Positions 31,515 through 40,177 are shown, numbered from the stretch's first letter. The stretch is 47,904 bases of DNA from Betaproteobacteria bacterium RIFCSPLOWO2_12_FULL_62_58 (GCA_001772005.1 MERI01000238.1:1-47904), one strand, 5' to 3'. The notes: generated by a model from the letters alone, not told the origin. Made by a program: numbers and translations.

Positions 31515-32297
31515 ATGACCTACTCGACTTTGCGCACTGAATGCAGCGGCGCTGCCTGCATTATCACACTGAATCGTCCGGAGAAACGCAATGCGGTTTC
31601 TATAAGGATGATGGATGAAATCATCAGTGCCGCGAAACAAGCGGAAGGCGACCCGAGCGTTCGTGCCGTCATCTTGACCGGCACCGATTCCTTTTTTTCC
31701 GCTGGTGCGGATCTCAATGAGGTTCTGCAAGTCAAGACTCCGGTCGAGGGATTGGCATATTTCGAGCGCTGGCATCGGCTCAACAGTACGTTGGAGGATC
31801 TTGGAAAACCAGTCATTGCTGCCATCGAGGGTTTTTGCATGACCGGCGGGCTGGAGCTCGCGCTGGCGTGCGATTTAAGGGTTGCCGGGGAGGGGTCGAA
31901 GTTTGCGATTACGAGCTCCAAAATCGGTACCGTCGCAGGGGCCGGCGGTACGCAGCGGCTGCCTCGCTTGGTGGGGTCGGCAAATGCGCTCGATATGCTG
32001 TTTTCCGCCGATCCGATTGACGCAAGCGAGGCTTATCGCATCGGTCTGATCAACAGGCTCGTGCCGAAGGGGCAGGCTCTCGCGGAGTGCAAGAGAATGG
32101 TGCGGGTCTATGAGCAACGCGCGCCGCTGAGTCTTAAGTTGATCAAGCGCGCGGTGCACACTGGCGTGAAGATGGATCTTGCGTCGGCGCTCGAGCTCGA
32201 GACTTCGATCGTTACGTTGATTTACGGCACAGAGGACAAGCAAGAGGGCGTTTCTGCGTTCCTGGAAAAGCGTGATCCGAAATTTCAAGGCCGCTGA
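31515..32297 (+). CDS. Enoyl-CoA hydratase/isomerase family protein (crotonase 2)
   Basis: 260 residues, AAAGG seven bases before the ATG at 31515 (an in-frame GTG at 31494 is less likely). Core segments are ITLNRPEKRNAVS, FFSAGADLNEV and GFCMTGGLELALACDLRVA. Here the first hydratase Glu (GGLELA) is kept, while the second position, in ITSSKIGTVAGAGG, is Ser: the reverse of crotonase 1. C-terminus SAFLEKRDPKF is typical. Probably part of beta-oxidation-like processing of the acid activated by the double CaiB enzyme. Confidence 0.9.
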   Translation: MTYSTLRTECSGAACIITLNRPEKRNAVSIRMMDEIISAAKQAEGDPSVRAVILTGTDSFFSAGADLNEVLQVKTPVEGLAYFERWHRLNSTLEDLGKPVIAAIEGFCMTGGLELALACDLRVAGEGSKFAITSSKIGTVAGAGGTQRLPRLVGSANALDMLFSADPIDASEAYRIGLINRLVPKGQALAECKRMVRVYEQRAPLSLKLIKRAVHTGVKMDLASALELETSIVTLIYGTEDKQEGVSAFLEKRDPKFQGR

Positions 32298-32468
32298 ACA
32301 GAACGCGTTATGATCCAGGGTTTTTGATTGCCGAACATCCGCGTCGTCGAGATGAGGAGAGCACTTCGATGATTCGAACTATCCAATCAACATGATCGAG
32401 TCGGTAGGCGATCTGATTCGCTGCTATTAGCCTGAAATCCCTGGCAAGTGAGTATAAGGAGCAATGCA

Positions 32469-33410
32469 ATGTATGAGCCGTTCAGTCCACCCGAAAATAT
32501 CGGCTTTATTGGACTAGGGAAAATGGGTGAGCCGATGGTACGAAATCTTGCCAAGGCGGGATTTCGTCCGGTGTTATTCGATCTTAATCGTGACATCGTC
32601 GCAAAGCTCGCCAAGGAACTGCGGGCCAAAGCGCCGGCGTCGTTGCCTGAACTCGCACGCGTATGTCGTGTTGCTATTACCATGGTTCCAGACGGCGCCA
32701 TCGTGCGCGAGATTGTACTGGGCGGCAGAGTTGATGCTGGCGCAAGTCTGTCCGCTGGCATGACGGCGGGGTCGGTCCTGATCGACATGAGTTCTTCAAG
32801 CCCGACCTCGACGCGCGAGCTTGGCAAAGAGCTTGCCAAACGCGGACTGCTTTTGATAGACGCGCCTGTGTCGGGCGGAGTGCGGCGCGCCGTGAGCGGA
32901 GAGCTCGCCATCATGGTGGGGGGCGACGGTGATGTGATCGATCGATGCCGCCCTATTCTTGCATCGATGGGCTCGAAGATATTCGTCGCGGGACCGCTCG
33001 GCGCCGGGCACGCCATCAAGGCGCTTAACAATTATGTATCTGCGGCCGGTTATCTCGCCGCCAGCGAGGCGCTAGTCGCCGGTGCGCGCTTCGGACTGGC
33101 CCCGCAGGTCATGCTCGACATATTCAATGCGTCCAGCGGCATGAACAACAGCACACAAAACAAGTTTTCCCAGTACGTGCTGTCGCGCCGCTTCGATGCG
33201 GGATTCAGTATGGGACTGATGGCTAAAGATCTGCGCACTGCACTAGAAGTGCTGCGTGCGACTGATACTCCCGCACCACTCGCGGACTATTGTGTGCCGT
33301 TTTGGGAGGATGCCGCAAAGAAACTGGGGCCCCATTCAGATCACACTGAAATGGTGCGCGTGCTCGAACAGGCGACCGGCACGGAGTTGAAGAAAGGAGG
33401 TAGTAGTTAG
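32469..33410 (+). CDS. 3-hydroxyisobutyrate dehydrogenase-like oxidoreductase
   Basis: 313 residues; AAGGAG at 32456-32461 supports the ATG at 32469. The N-terminal NAD(P)-binding motif is IGFIGLGKMGEPMVRNL. The substrate-binding DAPVSGGVRRA segment and the catalytic Lys in GAGHAIKALNNYV are present, followed by the helical C-domain. The family oxidises 3-hydroxyisobutyrate, tartronate semialdehyde or 2-(hydroxymethyl)glutarate to the aldehyde. Given the flanking crotonase and CMD genes, it probably acts on a hydroxylated branched acid. Confidence 0.9.
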   Translation: MYEPFSPPENIGFIGLGKMGEPMVRNLAKAGFRPVLFDLNRDIVAKLAKELRAKAPASLPELARVCRVAITMVPDGAIVREIVLGGRVDAGASLSAGMTAGSVLIDMSSSSPTSTRELGKELAKRGLLLIDAPVSGGVRRAVSGELAIMVGGDGDVIDRCRPILASMGSKIFVAGPLGAGHAIKALNNYVSAAGYLAASEALVAGARFGLAPQVMLDIFNASSGMNNSTQNKFSQYVLSRRFDAGFSMGLMAKDLRTALEVLRATDTPAPLADYCVPFWEDAAKKLGPHSDHTEMVRVLEQATGTELKKGGSS

Positions 33411-33476
33411 TGGTTAATCAGCACGACGCAATGAGTTGTAGGCATCTCGGGAGATCGATGTGCGGTTGTTAAAAAT

Positions 33477-33488
33477 TGTTTATAAACA
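33477..33488. promoter_or_regulatory. Palindrome upstream of CMD gene
   Basis: TGTTTATAAACA is a perfect 12-bp inverted repeat 39 bases upstream of the CMD-family start codon, inside an AT-rich 115-bp gap that follows the dehydrogenase gene. It is unlike the GntR-type sites, so it would involve a different regulator or serve as promoter sequence. Confidence 0.3.
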
Positions 33489-33526
33489 GTGATGTATCTA
33501 GCAATAACTCTATAAAGGGCTAAACG

Positions 33527-33904
33527 ATGGATAAGAAACTGATGGAAGCGGGCCTTGCTGCGCGCCGTGCCGTTCTGGGTGACGAGTACGTCGATCGAGC
33601 AATGAAGAACGTCGATGATTTCAATAAGCCTTTTCAGGAAATTGTGAGTGAGTACTGCTGGGGCTTGTGCTGGACCGATGAAACGCTAAGCCGTCGCGAG
33701 CGCAGCATACTCAATCTCGGCATGATTGCGGCTTTGGGAAAAACGCACGAATTCGAGCTTCATTTCCGCGGCGCGCTGCGTAATGGACTGACTGAAAAGG
33801 AACTCAGGTCGGTTCTGATCCAGATTGCTGTCTATTGCGGCATTCCGGTGGGCGTCGACTGCTTCCGCACCGCGAAGCAGGTCCTCGGCGAGAACAAAGG
33901 GTAG
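33527..33904 (+). CDS. 4-carboxymuconolactone decarboxylase family protein
   Basis: 125 residues, the size of PcaC. The motif TLSRRERSILNLGMIAALG is followed by FELHFRGALRNGLTEKEL and IQIAVYCGIPVGVDCFR, characteristic of the CMD fold with its conserved His and Cys region. PcaC proper decarboxylates gamma-carboxymuconolactone; many paralogues sit in other catabolic clusters with unproven roles, and no pca genes are adjacent here. The start codon lies in a separate promoter-like region, so this gene may be transcribed independently. Confidence 0.85.
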   Translation: MDKKLMEAGLAARRAVLGDEYVDRAMKNVDDFNKPFQEIVSEYCWGLCWTDETLSRRERSILNLGMIAALGKTHEFELHFRGALRNGLTEKELRSVLIQIAVYCGIPVGVDCFRTAKQVLGENKG

Positions 33905-33924
33905 GGCGCATCGGCAACGCGTGA

Positions 33925-33946
33925 CGCACCGCTTTCCCGCGGTGCG
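33925..33946 (+). terminator. GC hairpin after CMD gene
   Basis: CGCACCGC and GCGGTGCG form an 8-bp stem with a 6-base loop, 20 bases after the stop. No T tract follows. The remaining 200 bases up to the first hotdog gene hold no clear ORF. Confidence 0.35.
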
Positions 33947-34150
33947 CCGCGTCGCCGTGGCGTGCCCGCCATGCAGCTCGTGGAACGCGCGAACGTCAAC
34001 ATCGCCTATTGGCATGCGGCGCAGCCGCGAAATCGCGGTCGTTGCCGACGCCGGCGGCCTGCGTGTTCCCGGCTCTTGGCCGGGTGATGCGTCGAAAAGA
34101 GAAGCGCAAACCTGAGTGGAACAGTAGTTAAGGAACAGGAGGTGGCGAGA

Positions 34151-34606
34151 ATGGTGGAGTTCAAGACGATTTCATATGAGGCGGTGACCGTCGGCGAGAG
34201 GTTCATGTCCGACGACTTTCTGATCAAGCCCGAAGATGTCGAGACGTTTGCCTTCGCGGTGGACGATCATCATCCGTGGTATTTCGAGGACTCTCCGTTC
34301 GGCGGAAAGATTGCCCACCCGGTGCTGCTCGGCAATCAGGCGCTGCTGATGCGCCACAGCAAGTACATCGTGCCCGCGGGGCTGCACGCGAAGATGCACT
34401 TCGAGTTCGTCGAGCCGATCCGCGTCGGGATGCGCGTGCGCACGCGCGGGAAGGTGATCGACAAATACGAGAAGCGCGGCCGGCACTACATGGCGACCGA
34501 ATTCGAAACCCGGGACGAAGAAAACGGAACCGTGCTCACGCGCGGCCGGTTCACCCAGATGATTTTCCCCGAATCAGGAGTCCATCGTGAGACCACAAAC
34601 GGGTAA
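34151..34606 (+). CDS. MaoC-like hotdog dehydratase subunit A
   Basis: 151 residues from the ATG at 34151 (AGGAGG at 34137-34142). A single hotdog domain: FAVDDHHPWYFEDSPFGG near residue 40, then IAHPVLLGNQALLM. In R-specific hydratases the motif is D-x4-H; here the Asp-like residue is present but the His position is aromatic. It overlaps the next hotdog gene by 20 bases, so the two are probably made together and form a heteromer that hydrates an enoyl-CoA. Confidence 0.78.
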   Translation: MVEFKTISYEAVTVGERFMSDDFLIKPEDVETFAFAVDDHHPWYFEDSPFGGKIAHPVLLGNQALLMRHSKYIVPAGLHAKMHFEFVEPIRVGMRVRTRGKVIDKYEKRGRHYMATEFETRDEENGTVLTRGRFTQMIFPESGVHRETTNG

Positions 34607-35021
34607 GTCGATGCAGGTCGGCGAAGAGTTGCCGGCGCTCACGAAGGCGATCTCGCAGCGCCGGATCGACTGCTATTCCGGCGTGCGTCCGCATTCGATA
34701 CACACCGATCCCGAGTGGGCCCGCAAGAAAGGCTTCAAGGCGCCGCTCGCGCAGGCTTTGATGTCGACGGCGTACGTGTCGCAAATGATGGTGCAATTGT
34801 TGGGTGAGGGGTTCGTCAAGGGCGGGGAGATCTCGGCCGCCTTCGTCAAGCCGGTGTTCGCCGGGGATATCCTGACCGTGCACGGCAGGATCAAGAGCAG
34901 GGAAACGGCAGGCGTGAACACGCGGGTGACCGTGGAGGTCTGGTGCGAGAACGAGCAGGGCGTGAAGACGATGGTCGGCACCGCGAGCGGTCTCGAGCAT
35001 GATCTGCGTGCTTCCGAATAA
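34587..35021 (+). CDS. MaoC-like hotdog dehydratase subunit B
   Basis: 144 residues starting at GTG 34587, AGGAG six bases upstream. Hotdog motif YSGVRPHSIHTDPEWARKKGF keeps the His-x-Asp-Pro element but the catalytic Asp position is Val. It complements subunit A, which keeps the Asp but not the His. The C-terminus overlaps the start of the acyl-CoA synthetase gene by 23 bases, giving a tightly coupled three-gene set. Confidence 0.78.
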   Translation: MRPQTGKSMQVGEELPALTKAISQRRIDCYSGVRPHSIHTDPEWARKKGFKAPLAQALMSTAYVSQMMVQLLGEGFVKGGEISAAFVKPVFAGDILTVHGRIKSRETAGVNTRVTVEVWCENEQGVKTMVGTASGLEHDLRASE

Positions 35022-37173
35022 CGTGGCCTCGCCGGCAATCGAAACGGATCTCACGCGCTTGTTTGCGCCGCGTTCGGCCGCGCTCGTTGGCGCAACCGAT
35101 AACCCGACTTCATTCGGCGGGCGCGTCTTCCGGCAGATGACCGGCTTCGGATTCCCCGGAAGGATCTACCCGGTCAATCCGCGGCTGAAGGAGATACACG
35201 GACTCGCGTGCTATCCGAGCCTCAAGGATCTTCCCGAAACGCCCGATCACGTCGGCATCATCGTCTCGACGGACCGCGTGTTCGATGTGCTGGACGACTG
35301 CGCCGCGCTGGGCGTGCGATTCGTCACCGTGTTCAGCGCCGGCTTCTCCGAGACCGGGACGCCGGAAGGCCTGGACCGCCAGGCGCGGCTCGGCGCGCTC
35401 GCGCGGCGCGCCGGCATCCGCATCATGGGGCCGAACTGCAACGGCGTCGTGAACTTCGTGGATGGGTTCGCGATGACGTCGACGGCCGCGATCAAGGGAC
35501 AACGCGCGCCAGCGGGCAATGTCGGCGTCGTCAGTCATAGCGGCGGGCTCGGCCAGATCAACGTCATGTGGCGCGCGCAGGAGATCGGGCTCGGCATCAG
35601 TTACGAAGCGAGCTGCGGCAACGAGGCGGATCTCGATGCGCTCGATTTCGTCCGCTTCATGCTGCGCTCCGATACCACTGACATCGTTCTGATGGCGATC
35701 GAGAGCATCAAGGACGGGGCCAAGCTGAAAGAGATTGCCCATGAGGCGGCCGAGCGCGAAAAGCCGATCGTGGTGCTCAAGTTCGGCCGGACGGAAGCGG
35801 GCAGCCGTGCAGCCGCTTCTCATACGGGCGCGGTCGCGGGCGACGACGACATCTACGACGCTGTGTTCCGCCAGTATGGCCTGATCCGCGTCCACGAATG
35901 CAACGAGCTTTACGAGACGGCCGTGCTGCTGCGCAAGCGCCGCTGGCCCAGGGGCCGCGGTGCGGCCGCGGTGGCGCCGACCGGCGGCAACATCGTGCAG
36001 GTGGCGGATGTCGGCGCGAGCTTCGGCCTGTCCTGGCCGGCCTATTCCGCGGAAACGCAGGCTGCGCTCGCGCAATTGCTGCCGGGTTACGGCAAGGTGT
36101 CGAACCCGACCGATATGACGTCGCTCGCCACGGGGCGGCAGGAGCTTTATCGCCAGGCGCTCAATGCGATCGCCGCGGACCCCGGCGTCGACGTGGTGGT
36201 GCCCATTTTCGCGTCAGTCGCAAAAGCCGATCTCCAGCGCGGTGCCGACTTCGTCGCCCGATGCGAGAAGCTCGCGGCCATGTTGTGGGTCGGCGGGTGT
36301 ACGGATGATCCGAGCTTTACGCCCAAGGATTTCGTCAAAGCCGGTATTCCCGTCTATCGCGATGCGACGCCCTGCATGCGGGCGGTGCGCGCGGCGATCG
36401 ACATCGGCGACCACGTGCGGATGCACAAGTCGGGGCGTGCGACGCCGGAGCGGCCGGCGCATCTCGATTTCCAGACAGCCTTGGCACGGCTCCGGGCGTG
36501 CGCCCGCAAGCTCACCGAGCGTGAAGCGAAGCAGTTGCTCGCCGGGTACGGTTTTCCGGTCGCGCGCGAGATGCTTGCGTCGACACCGGAGCAGGCGGCG
36601 AGCCTCGCGCGGGAGATCGGCGGCGAAGTCGCGCTCAAGATCGACTCACCGGACGTCGCGCACAAGACCGAAGCCGGCGCGATACGGCTCGGCGTGCAGG
36701 GCGAAGAGGCGGTCCGCGAGGCGTACGCTCAGATCGTCGAAGCGGCCCGCCGCTACGCGCCACACGCGCAGATCAACGGCGTGCTGGTGCAGGAAATGGC
36801 GCCCGCGGGCGTCGAAATGATGCTCGGCGTCATCCGTGATCCTGTATTCGGACCCGTCGTGGCAGCCGGTCTGGGCGGAATTCACGTCGAGGTGCTCAAG
36901 GATATAGCCTATCGCGCTGCGCCGGTCACGCGCGAAGAGGCCGACGCAATGCTGAACGAGTTGCGCGGCGCGAAGCTTCTTGACGGCGTGCGGGGGATGG
37001 CGGCGCGAGACAAGGACGCGGTAATCGATCTCATCGTGCGTCTGTCGTGGTTTGCGCATGACTTCCGCGAAGAAGTCGCCGAGCTGGACATCAATCCGCT
37101 CATCGTGCTGGAGCGCGGGGCCGGCGCGCGCGTCGTCGACGCATTGATCGTGCGGACCGGCATCCAACAGTAA
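34999..37173 (+). CDS. ADP-forming acyl-CoA synthetase (acetate-CoA ligase family)
   Basis: 724 residues in one chain. Residues 17-110 form a CoA-binding domain (SAALVGATDNPTSFGGRVF). Residues 140-470 form two ligase-CoA domains with GNVGVVSHSGGLGQ and the phospho-histidine loop AASHTGAVAGDD (His275). Residues 500-720 form an ATP-grasp domain with LKIDSPDVAHKTEAGAI and AELDINPLIV. The enzyme makes acyl-CoA from acid and ATP, or the reverse, without AMP formation. The ATG at 34999 overlaps the hotdog stop. It would activate or release the acid handled by the hotdog dehydratase. Confidence 0.92.
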   Translation: MICVLPNNVASPAIETDLTRLFAPRSAALVGATDNPTSFGGRVFRQMTGFGFPGRIYPVNPRLKEIHGLACYPSLKDLPETPDHVGIIVSTDRVFDVLDDCAALGVRFVTVFSAGFSETGTPEGLDRQARLGALARRAGIRIMGPNCNGVVNFVDGFAMTSTAAIKGQRAPAGNVGVVSHSGGLGQINVMWRAQEIGLGISYEASCGNEADLDALDFVRFMLRSDTTDIVLMAIESIKDGAKLKEIAHEAAEREKPIVVLKFGRTEAGSRAAASHTGAVAGDDDIYDAVFRQYGLIRVHECNELYETAVLLRKRRWPRGRGAAAVAPTGGNIVQVADVGASFGLSWPAYSAETQAALAQLLPGYGKVSNPTDMTSLATGRQELYRQALNAIAADPGVDVVVPIFASVAKADLQRGADFVARCEKLAAMLWVGGCTDDPSFTPKDFVKAGIPVYRDATPCMRAVRAAIDIGDHVRMHKSGRATPERPAHLDFQTALARLRACARKLTEREAKQLLAGYGFPVAREMLASTPEQAASLAREIGGEVALKIDSPDVAHKTEAGAIRLGVQGEEAVREAYAQIVEAARRYAPHAQINGVLVQEMAPAGVEMMLGVIRDPVFGPVVAAGLGGIHVEVLKDIAYRAAPVTREEADAMLNELRGAKLLDGVRGMAARDKDAVIDLIVRLSWFAHDFREEVAELDINPLIVLERGAGARVVDALIVRTGIQQ

Positions 37174-37185
37174 CAGGCGGTGCTT

Positions 37186-37476
37186 ATGAGCTGGGAACGC
37201 GAAATCGAAGAGTTGCACCGGCGCCAGGCGCTTGCGCGCGAGCTGGGCGGCCCGGAACGCGTGAAGCGACACAAGGACGGCGGAAAACTGACGGCTCGCG
37301 AACGCGTCGATCAGATTCTTGAGTTTGGCTCAATGCCGATTGGGTGCTCGGCCGGTTCGGCATCCGCGAGGCGAAGGCAGCCTATTAACGGTTCGAAAAT
37401 CCAGCGGGCGATGGAAACGAACAAGCCTGCCGCCGCGTTACGGCAACTCCTGGGTCAGTGTAAAGTCAAGAACTGA
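37186..37476 (+). pseudogene. Truncated acyl-CoA carboxylase beta subunit
   Basis: The first 50 codons (ATG at 37186, AGGCGG upstream) match the N-terminus of propionyl/methylcrotonyl-CoA carboxyltransferase subunits: WEREIEELHRRQALAREL, then GGPERVKRHK, KLTARERVDQILEFGSM. After about 37335 the similarity stops and the frame runs in unrelated sequence to a stop at 37476. A full subunit has over 500 residues, so this is a deletion scar. It sits 12 bases after the synthetase stop, in the position expected of a real operon member. Confidence 0.65.
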
Positions 37477-37526
37477 CCGTTATTACTCTGCCTCTGCTTA
37501 TTACTCTGCAGCAGCTCGGCCGGAAT

Positions 37527-37781
37527 GTGTCTGATATCCATACCGGGCTGCTGACTTGGCTCCGCCACTACCGCGTGCCCACGGCCGCTTTGCGCGGAGT
37601 CTGGACCCACATGGTGGTGGACAGCACCGCGCGCTACGGCGACGACTCCGGCTTCATGGTCAAGGTGCTCGAAGACTGCTGCGCGAGCCCCGATCCGGAA
37701 TTGCGCCGCATCGAGGTCGAGAAAACCCGGCCCCTTCTTGGTCAGGTCATTTCATCGGGCGAGTTCGTCGCCTCGCTGTAG
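37527..37781 (+). CDS. Unrecognised short ORF
   Basis: 84 codons beginning at a GTG, continuous with an open frame upstream. The protein (LTWLRHYRVPTAALRGVW, then VVDSTARYGDDSGFMVKVL) is not one I can place. GC-rich codon use resembles local genes, so it could be the 3' end of a gene whose front was lost together with the carboxylase. Two copies of TTATTACTCTGC (37480-37491 and 37498-37509) lie just before it. The call is tentative. Confidence 0.25.
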   Translation: MSDIHTGLLTWLRHYRVPTAALRGVWTHMVVDSTARYGDDSGFMVKVLEDCCASPDPELRRIEVEKTRPLLGQVISSGEFVASL

Positions 37782-37800
37782 CCAGCGCGGATTGGCGGCG

Positions 37801-38820
37801 CTACTCCGCGCGGACGCCAACTTCGCGGATTATCTTGCTCCAGCGCTCGATCTCGGTGTGTATTTGGCGCGCAAACGCCTCCGGCGTGGTAGCGGCCGGT
37901 TCCAGGCCACGCGACAAGAACTGATTCTTCATCTCCGGCTCGGCGATCACGCTGTGGATGTCGCGGTTTATCCGCTGAATCAAGGCGCGCGGCGTACCCA
38001 ACGGCGCCACGATCCCCACCCATGTCGACGCCTGGAAATCCGGTAAGCCGGACTCTGCAATCGTTGGCGTTCCCGGGAGCGCCATCGCACGCTTCGCGCC
38101 CGTGACCGCAATGCCTCTCACTTTTCCCGCCTTGACCTGCGGGAGCGCGACCGAGAGATTGCTGAAGGTCATCTGCACCTCGCCGGTAACCACCGCGACG
38201 AGCGCCGGCCCGCCGCCCTTGTACGGCACGTGCACGATGTCTATCTTCGCCATGGATTTAAACATCTCACCCATTAGATGCGCCGAACTTCCGTCACCAA
38301 AGGAAGAAAAATTCAGCCGCTTCGGAGTGGCCTTGGCCAACTGGATCAGCTCTTGCACCGACGCTGCGGCAACCGACAGATTCACGACCAAGATGCTGGG
38401 CACTGTCGCAATCAACGTGATGGGCGCCAAGTCGCGCCGTGGATCGAAGGGGAGCTTGGGATAGAGGCCGACGTTGCTTGCGAGCGTACTGACTGACCCA
38501 ACGAGCAGCGTATAACCGTCGGGCGCTGCTTTGACGCCGATCTCGGTGCCGATATTCCCGCCGGCGCCGCCTCGATTGTCGATGACCACAGGCCGCCCCC
38601 ACCGCTCGTTAAGCCGGTGAGCCACCAGCCGCGCGACGATATCGTTGGCACCACCAGGCGGAAAAGGCACGATCATCCGCACTGGTCGTTGGGGATAGTT
38701 CGACTCCGACTCCGCCGCTGGTGTGCCACCGCTGCCGGCGCCGAGTAGCACCGCCAATGATGCAACAACACAATTCAGCAATCGCTTGATCGTATTTTTA
38801 CCTCGCTGGCGCGTTACCAA
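37801..38820 (-). CDS. Bug/TctC family solute receptor
   Basis: About 339 residues if it begins at the TTG 38820; the start is uncertain because it overlaps the upstream reductase stop. Hydrophobic signal core LLNCVVASLAVLLGAGSG is followed by the Bug signature YPQRPVRMIVPFPPGGAND, IDNRGGAGGNIGTEIG, DGYTLLVGS and VHVPYKGGGPALVAV. Mature domain complete to AKIIREVG-like end (SKIIREVGVRAE). A periplasmic carboxylate receptor; neighbour is a ketopantoate-reductase-like gene whose substrate may be the ligand. Confidence 0.9.
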   Translation of the reverse strand: MVTRQRGKNTIKRLLNCVVASLAVLLGAGSGGTPAAESESNYPQRPVRMIVPFPPGGANDIVARLVAHRLNERWGRPVVIDNRGGAGGNIGTEIGVKAAPDGYTLLVGSVSTLASNVGLYPKLPFDPRRDLAPITLIATVPSILVVNLSVAAASVQELIQLAKATPKRLNFSSFGDGSSAHLMGEMFKSMAKIDIVHVPYKGGGPALVAVVTGEVQMTFSNLSVALPQVKAGKVRGIAVTGAKRAMALPGTPTIAESGLPDFQASTWVGIVAPLGTPRALIQRINRDIHSVIAEPEMKNQFLSRGLEPAATTPEAFARQIHTEIERWSKIIREVGVRAE

Positions 38821-39724
38821 ACAAGAACGGCTTTAACGCGGCCCAAATGAAATCGTTCGCTGGCGTAGGTATGGCGTGTTCCCTCCCAAGCTCCCTGACG
38901 CGCCCACCCAGCCACGGCAGCTCCAGACGATTGCCCGCCATCAGATCGACAGCCATCGAGGGCATCACCGTCGGGGGCATTGCTCGCGCGAAAGCGAGCC
39001 GCGCCTCTACCTTCTGCGGGGGTATCGAAATACCTGCCGCGCGCCCCACCGTTACAACCTCAGTAAATACGGTGGTGTATAGCGACCAGCAATCCTCGTC
39101 TTTTTGTATCACACCCATTGGCGATCGAAGCAGTGCGGTCAGTGAGCTGTTGGCGACCAATAGAATGAACTTATCCCACAGCAGAGCGGGGCCATCGCTA
39201 CCGACTTCGACCGAAATGCCCGCAGTCCCAAAGGCTTCCTTAACCTTAAGCAGTCTGTCGGAGTTCTGGCCTTGCGCCTCAGCCACCATGATCACTTGTT
39301 GGGGACTTCTTTGACGGATTACTCCGGGCTCCTCGATAGCGGCGTTCAGTGATGCGGTTCCGTAGACTACGTGGTCCCATCCGAGCGTTTTGGCGAGCAT
39401 CCCTGGTGCATCGATCCCGTTTTGGACCGGGATAACAATGGTGTTTTCTCCCAATAGTGGCTGGAGCGTGGGCGCAAGCGCTTCGATAGCCCACATCTTG
39501 GTGGTCACGATAACGACGTCACAGGATCCAATCGCACGCGGATCGAGCTCGGCTTCAAGTTGAACACTAAATCGACCGCTCGGGGCAATCAAAGCCAGGC
39601 CATTGCTCTTGATCGCCTTCAAGTGTCGTTCGGTTACCAACAGACTGACATTCACTCCCGCCCGCCGTAACACCGCGGCAAGCATGCCTCCTACTCCACC
39701 GGCACCCACCACACAAACCTTCAT
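38798..39724 (-). CDS. 2-dehydropantoate 2-reductase family protein (PanE/ApbA)
   Basis: 308 residues. N-terminal NADP-binding motif is VCVVGAGGVGGMLAAVLRRAG. IVTTKMWAIEALAP and IPVQNGIDAPGML align with the ketopantoate-reductase active region, and LLWDKFILLVANSSLTALLRSP holds the conserved Lys in helical domain 2. Many Bug-linked paralogues reduce other 2-keto acids, so pantothenate synthesis is not assured. It runs into the Bug gene with a 23-base overlap, arguing for a shared acid substrate. Confidence 0.88.
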   Translation of the reverse strand: MKVCVVGAGGVGGMLAAVLRRAGVNVSLLVTERHLKAIKSNGLALIAPSGRFSVQLEAELDPRAIGSCDVVIVTTKMWAIEALAPTLQPLLGENTIVIPVQNGIDAPGMLAKTLGWDHVVYGTASLNAAIEEPGVIRQRSPQQVIMVAEAQGQNSDRLLKVKEAFGTAGISVEVGSDGPALLWDKFILLVANSSLTALLRSPMGVIQKDEDCWSLYTTVFTEVVTVGRAAGISIPPQKVEARLAFARAMPPTVMPSMAVDLMAGNRLELPWLGGRVRELGREHAIPTPANDFIWAALKPFLFGNAPAR

Positions 39725-39902
39725 TGAAAGCCTTTCTGAAATGAGACCGCTTTTTTTTGCGATCTCGCACTACGCAGACTTGCTCAACGTTCGCGCAACC
39801 CTTGCACTTACCTGACCGCTCTGCCCTGCGGTGCCGGGCTTATGCATTTGGTCATCAGTCCATTCTACGAACCACATATATACGCTGTCAACGCGAACCT
39901 TG

Positions 39903-39960
39903 TCCAATGGAGTTTGAGTCTGAACGGGAAGCGTGATTCCAACGGGGTTTGAGTCTGAAC
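39903..39960. repeat. Two direct repeats with GTTTGAGTCTGAAC
   Basis: GTTTGAGTCTGAAC occurs at 39912-39925 and 39947-39960, 35 bp apart. The shared unit extends upstream as TCCAAyGGr with two mismatches. It lies immediately before a transposase-like start and may be part of an insertion-element end or its promoter. Confidence 0.4.
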
Positions 39961-39978
39961 AGATAGCTGGGATCGATC

Positions 39979-40053
39979 ATGATGCGAGGCATGGCGATCG
40001 ATATGAACGACAAACAATTGCGTACGCTGGCGCAGCTGCACGGCAGCAGTTGA
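39979..40053 (+). pseudogene. Possible transposase/integrase N-terminal scrap
   Basis: 24 codons, MMRGMAIDMNDKQLRTLAQ then LHGSS and a stop. The segment MNDKQLRTLAQL resembles the first residues of rve-type transposases that begin similarly. The rest of the gene is absent. Support is short and from memory only; the neighbouring direct repeats and tRNA fragment make a mobile-element origin plausible. Confidence 0.3.
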
Positions 40054-40133
40054 CGAGGAGGTCTTCGCATTGGGCAACCCGTTGGGCCTTGAAGGAACTG
40101 TCTCATCAGGGATCATTAGTGGGATTACGTCGA
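40040..40133 (+). pseudogene. Fragment of a trypsin-like (HtrA/DegP-type) serine protease
   Basis: In the frame of 40052 the DNA reads DEEVFALGNPLGLEGTVSS then GIISGIT. GNPLGLEGTVSSGIIS is the conserved stretch around the active-site serine region of HtrA-like proteases. No upstream catalytic His or Asp region and no PDZ domain remain, and the reading frame goes on into unrelated sequence. It is a gene scrap of about 30 codons. Confidence 0.55.
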
Positions 40134-40177
40134 CCTCTTTGTCTCGATGCTCGAGATGGCGGCTGAGCATTCACCTA

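Noticed and set aside
37480-37509. CRISPR-like repeats
   Set aside because: Only two 12-base units with a six-base gap; no spacers and no cas genes anywhere in the window.
39865-40170. 101-codon minus-strand ORF in the scrap region
   Set aside because: No ribosome site or recognisable domain, and the opposite strand holds clearer gene fragments.
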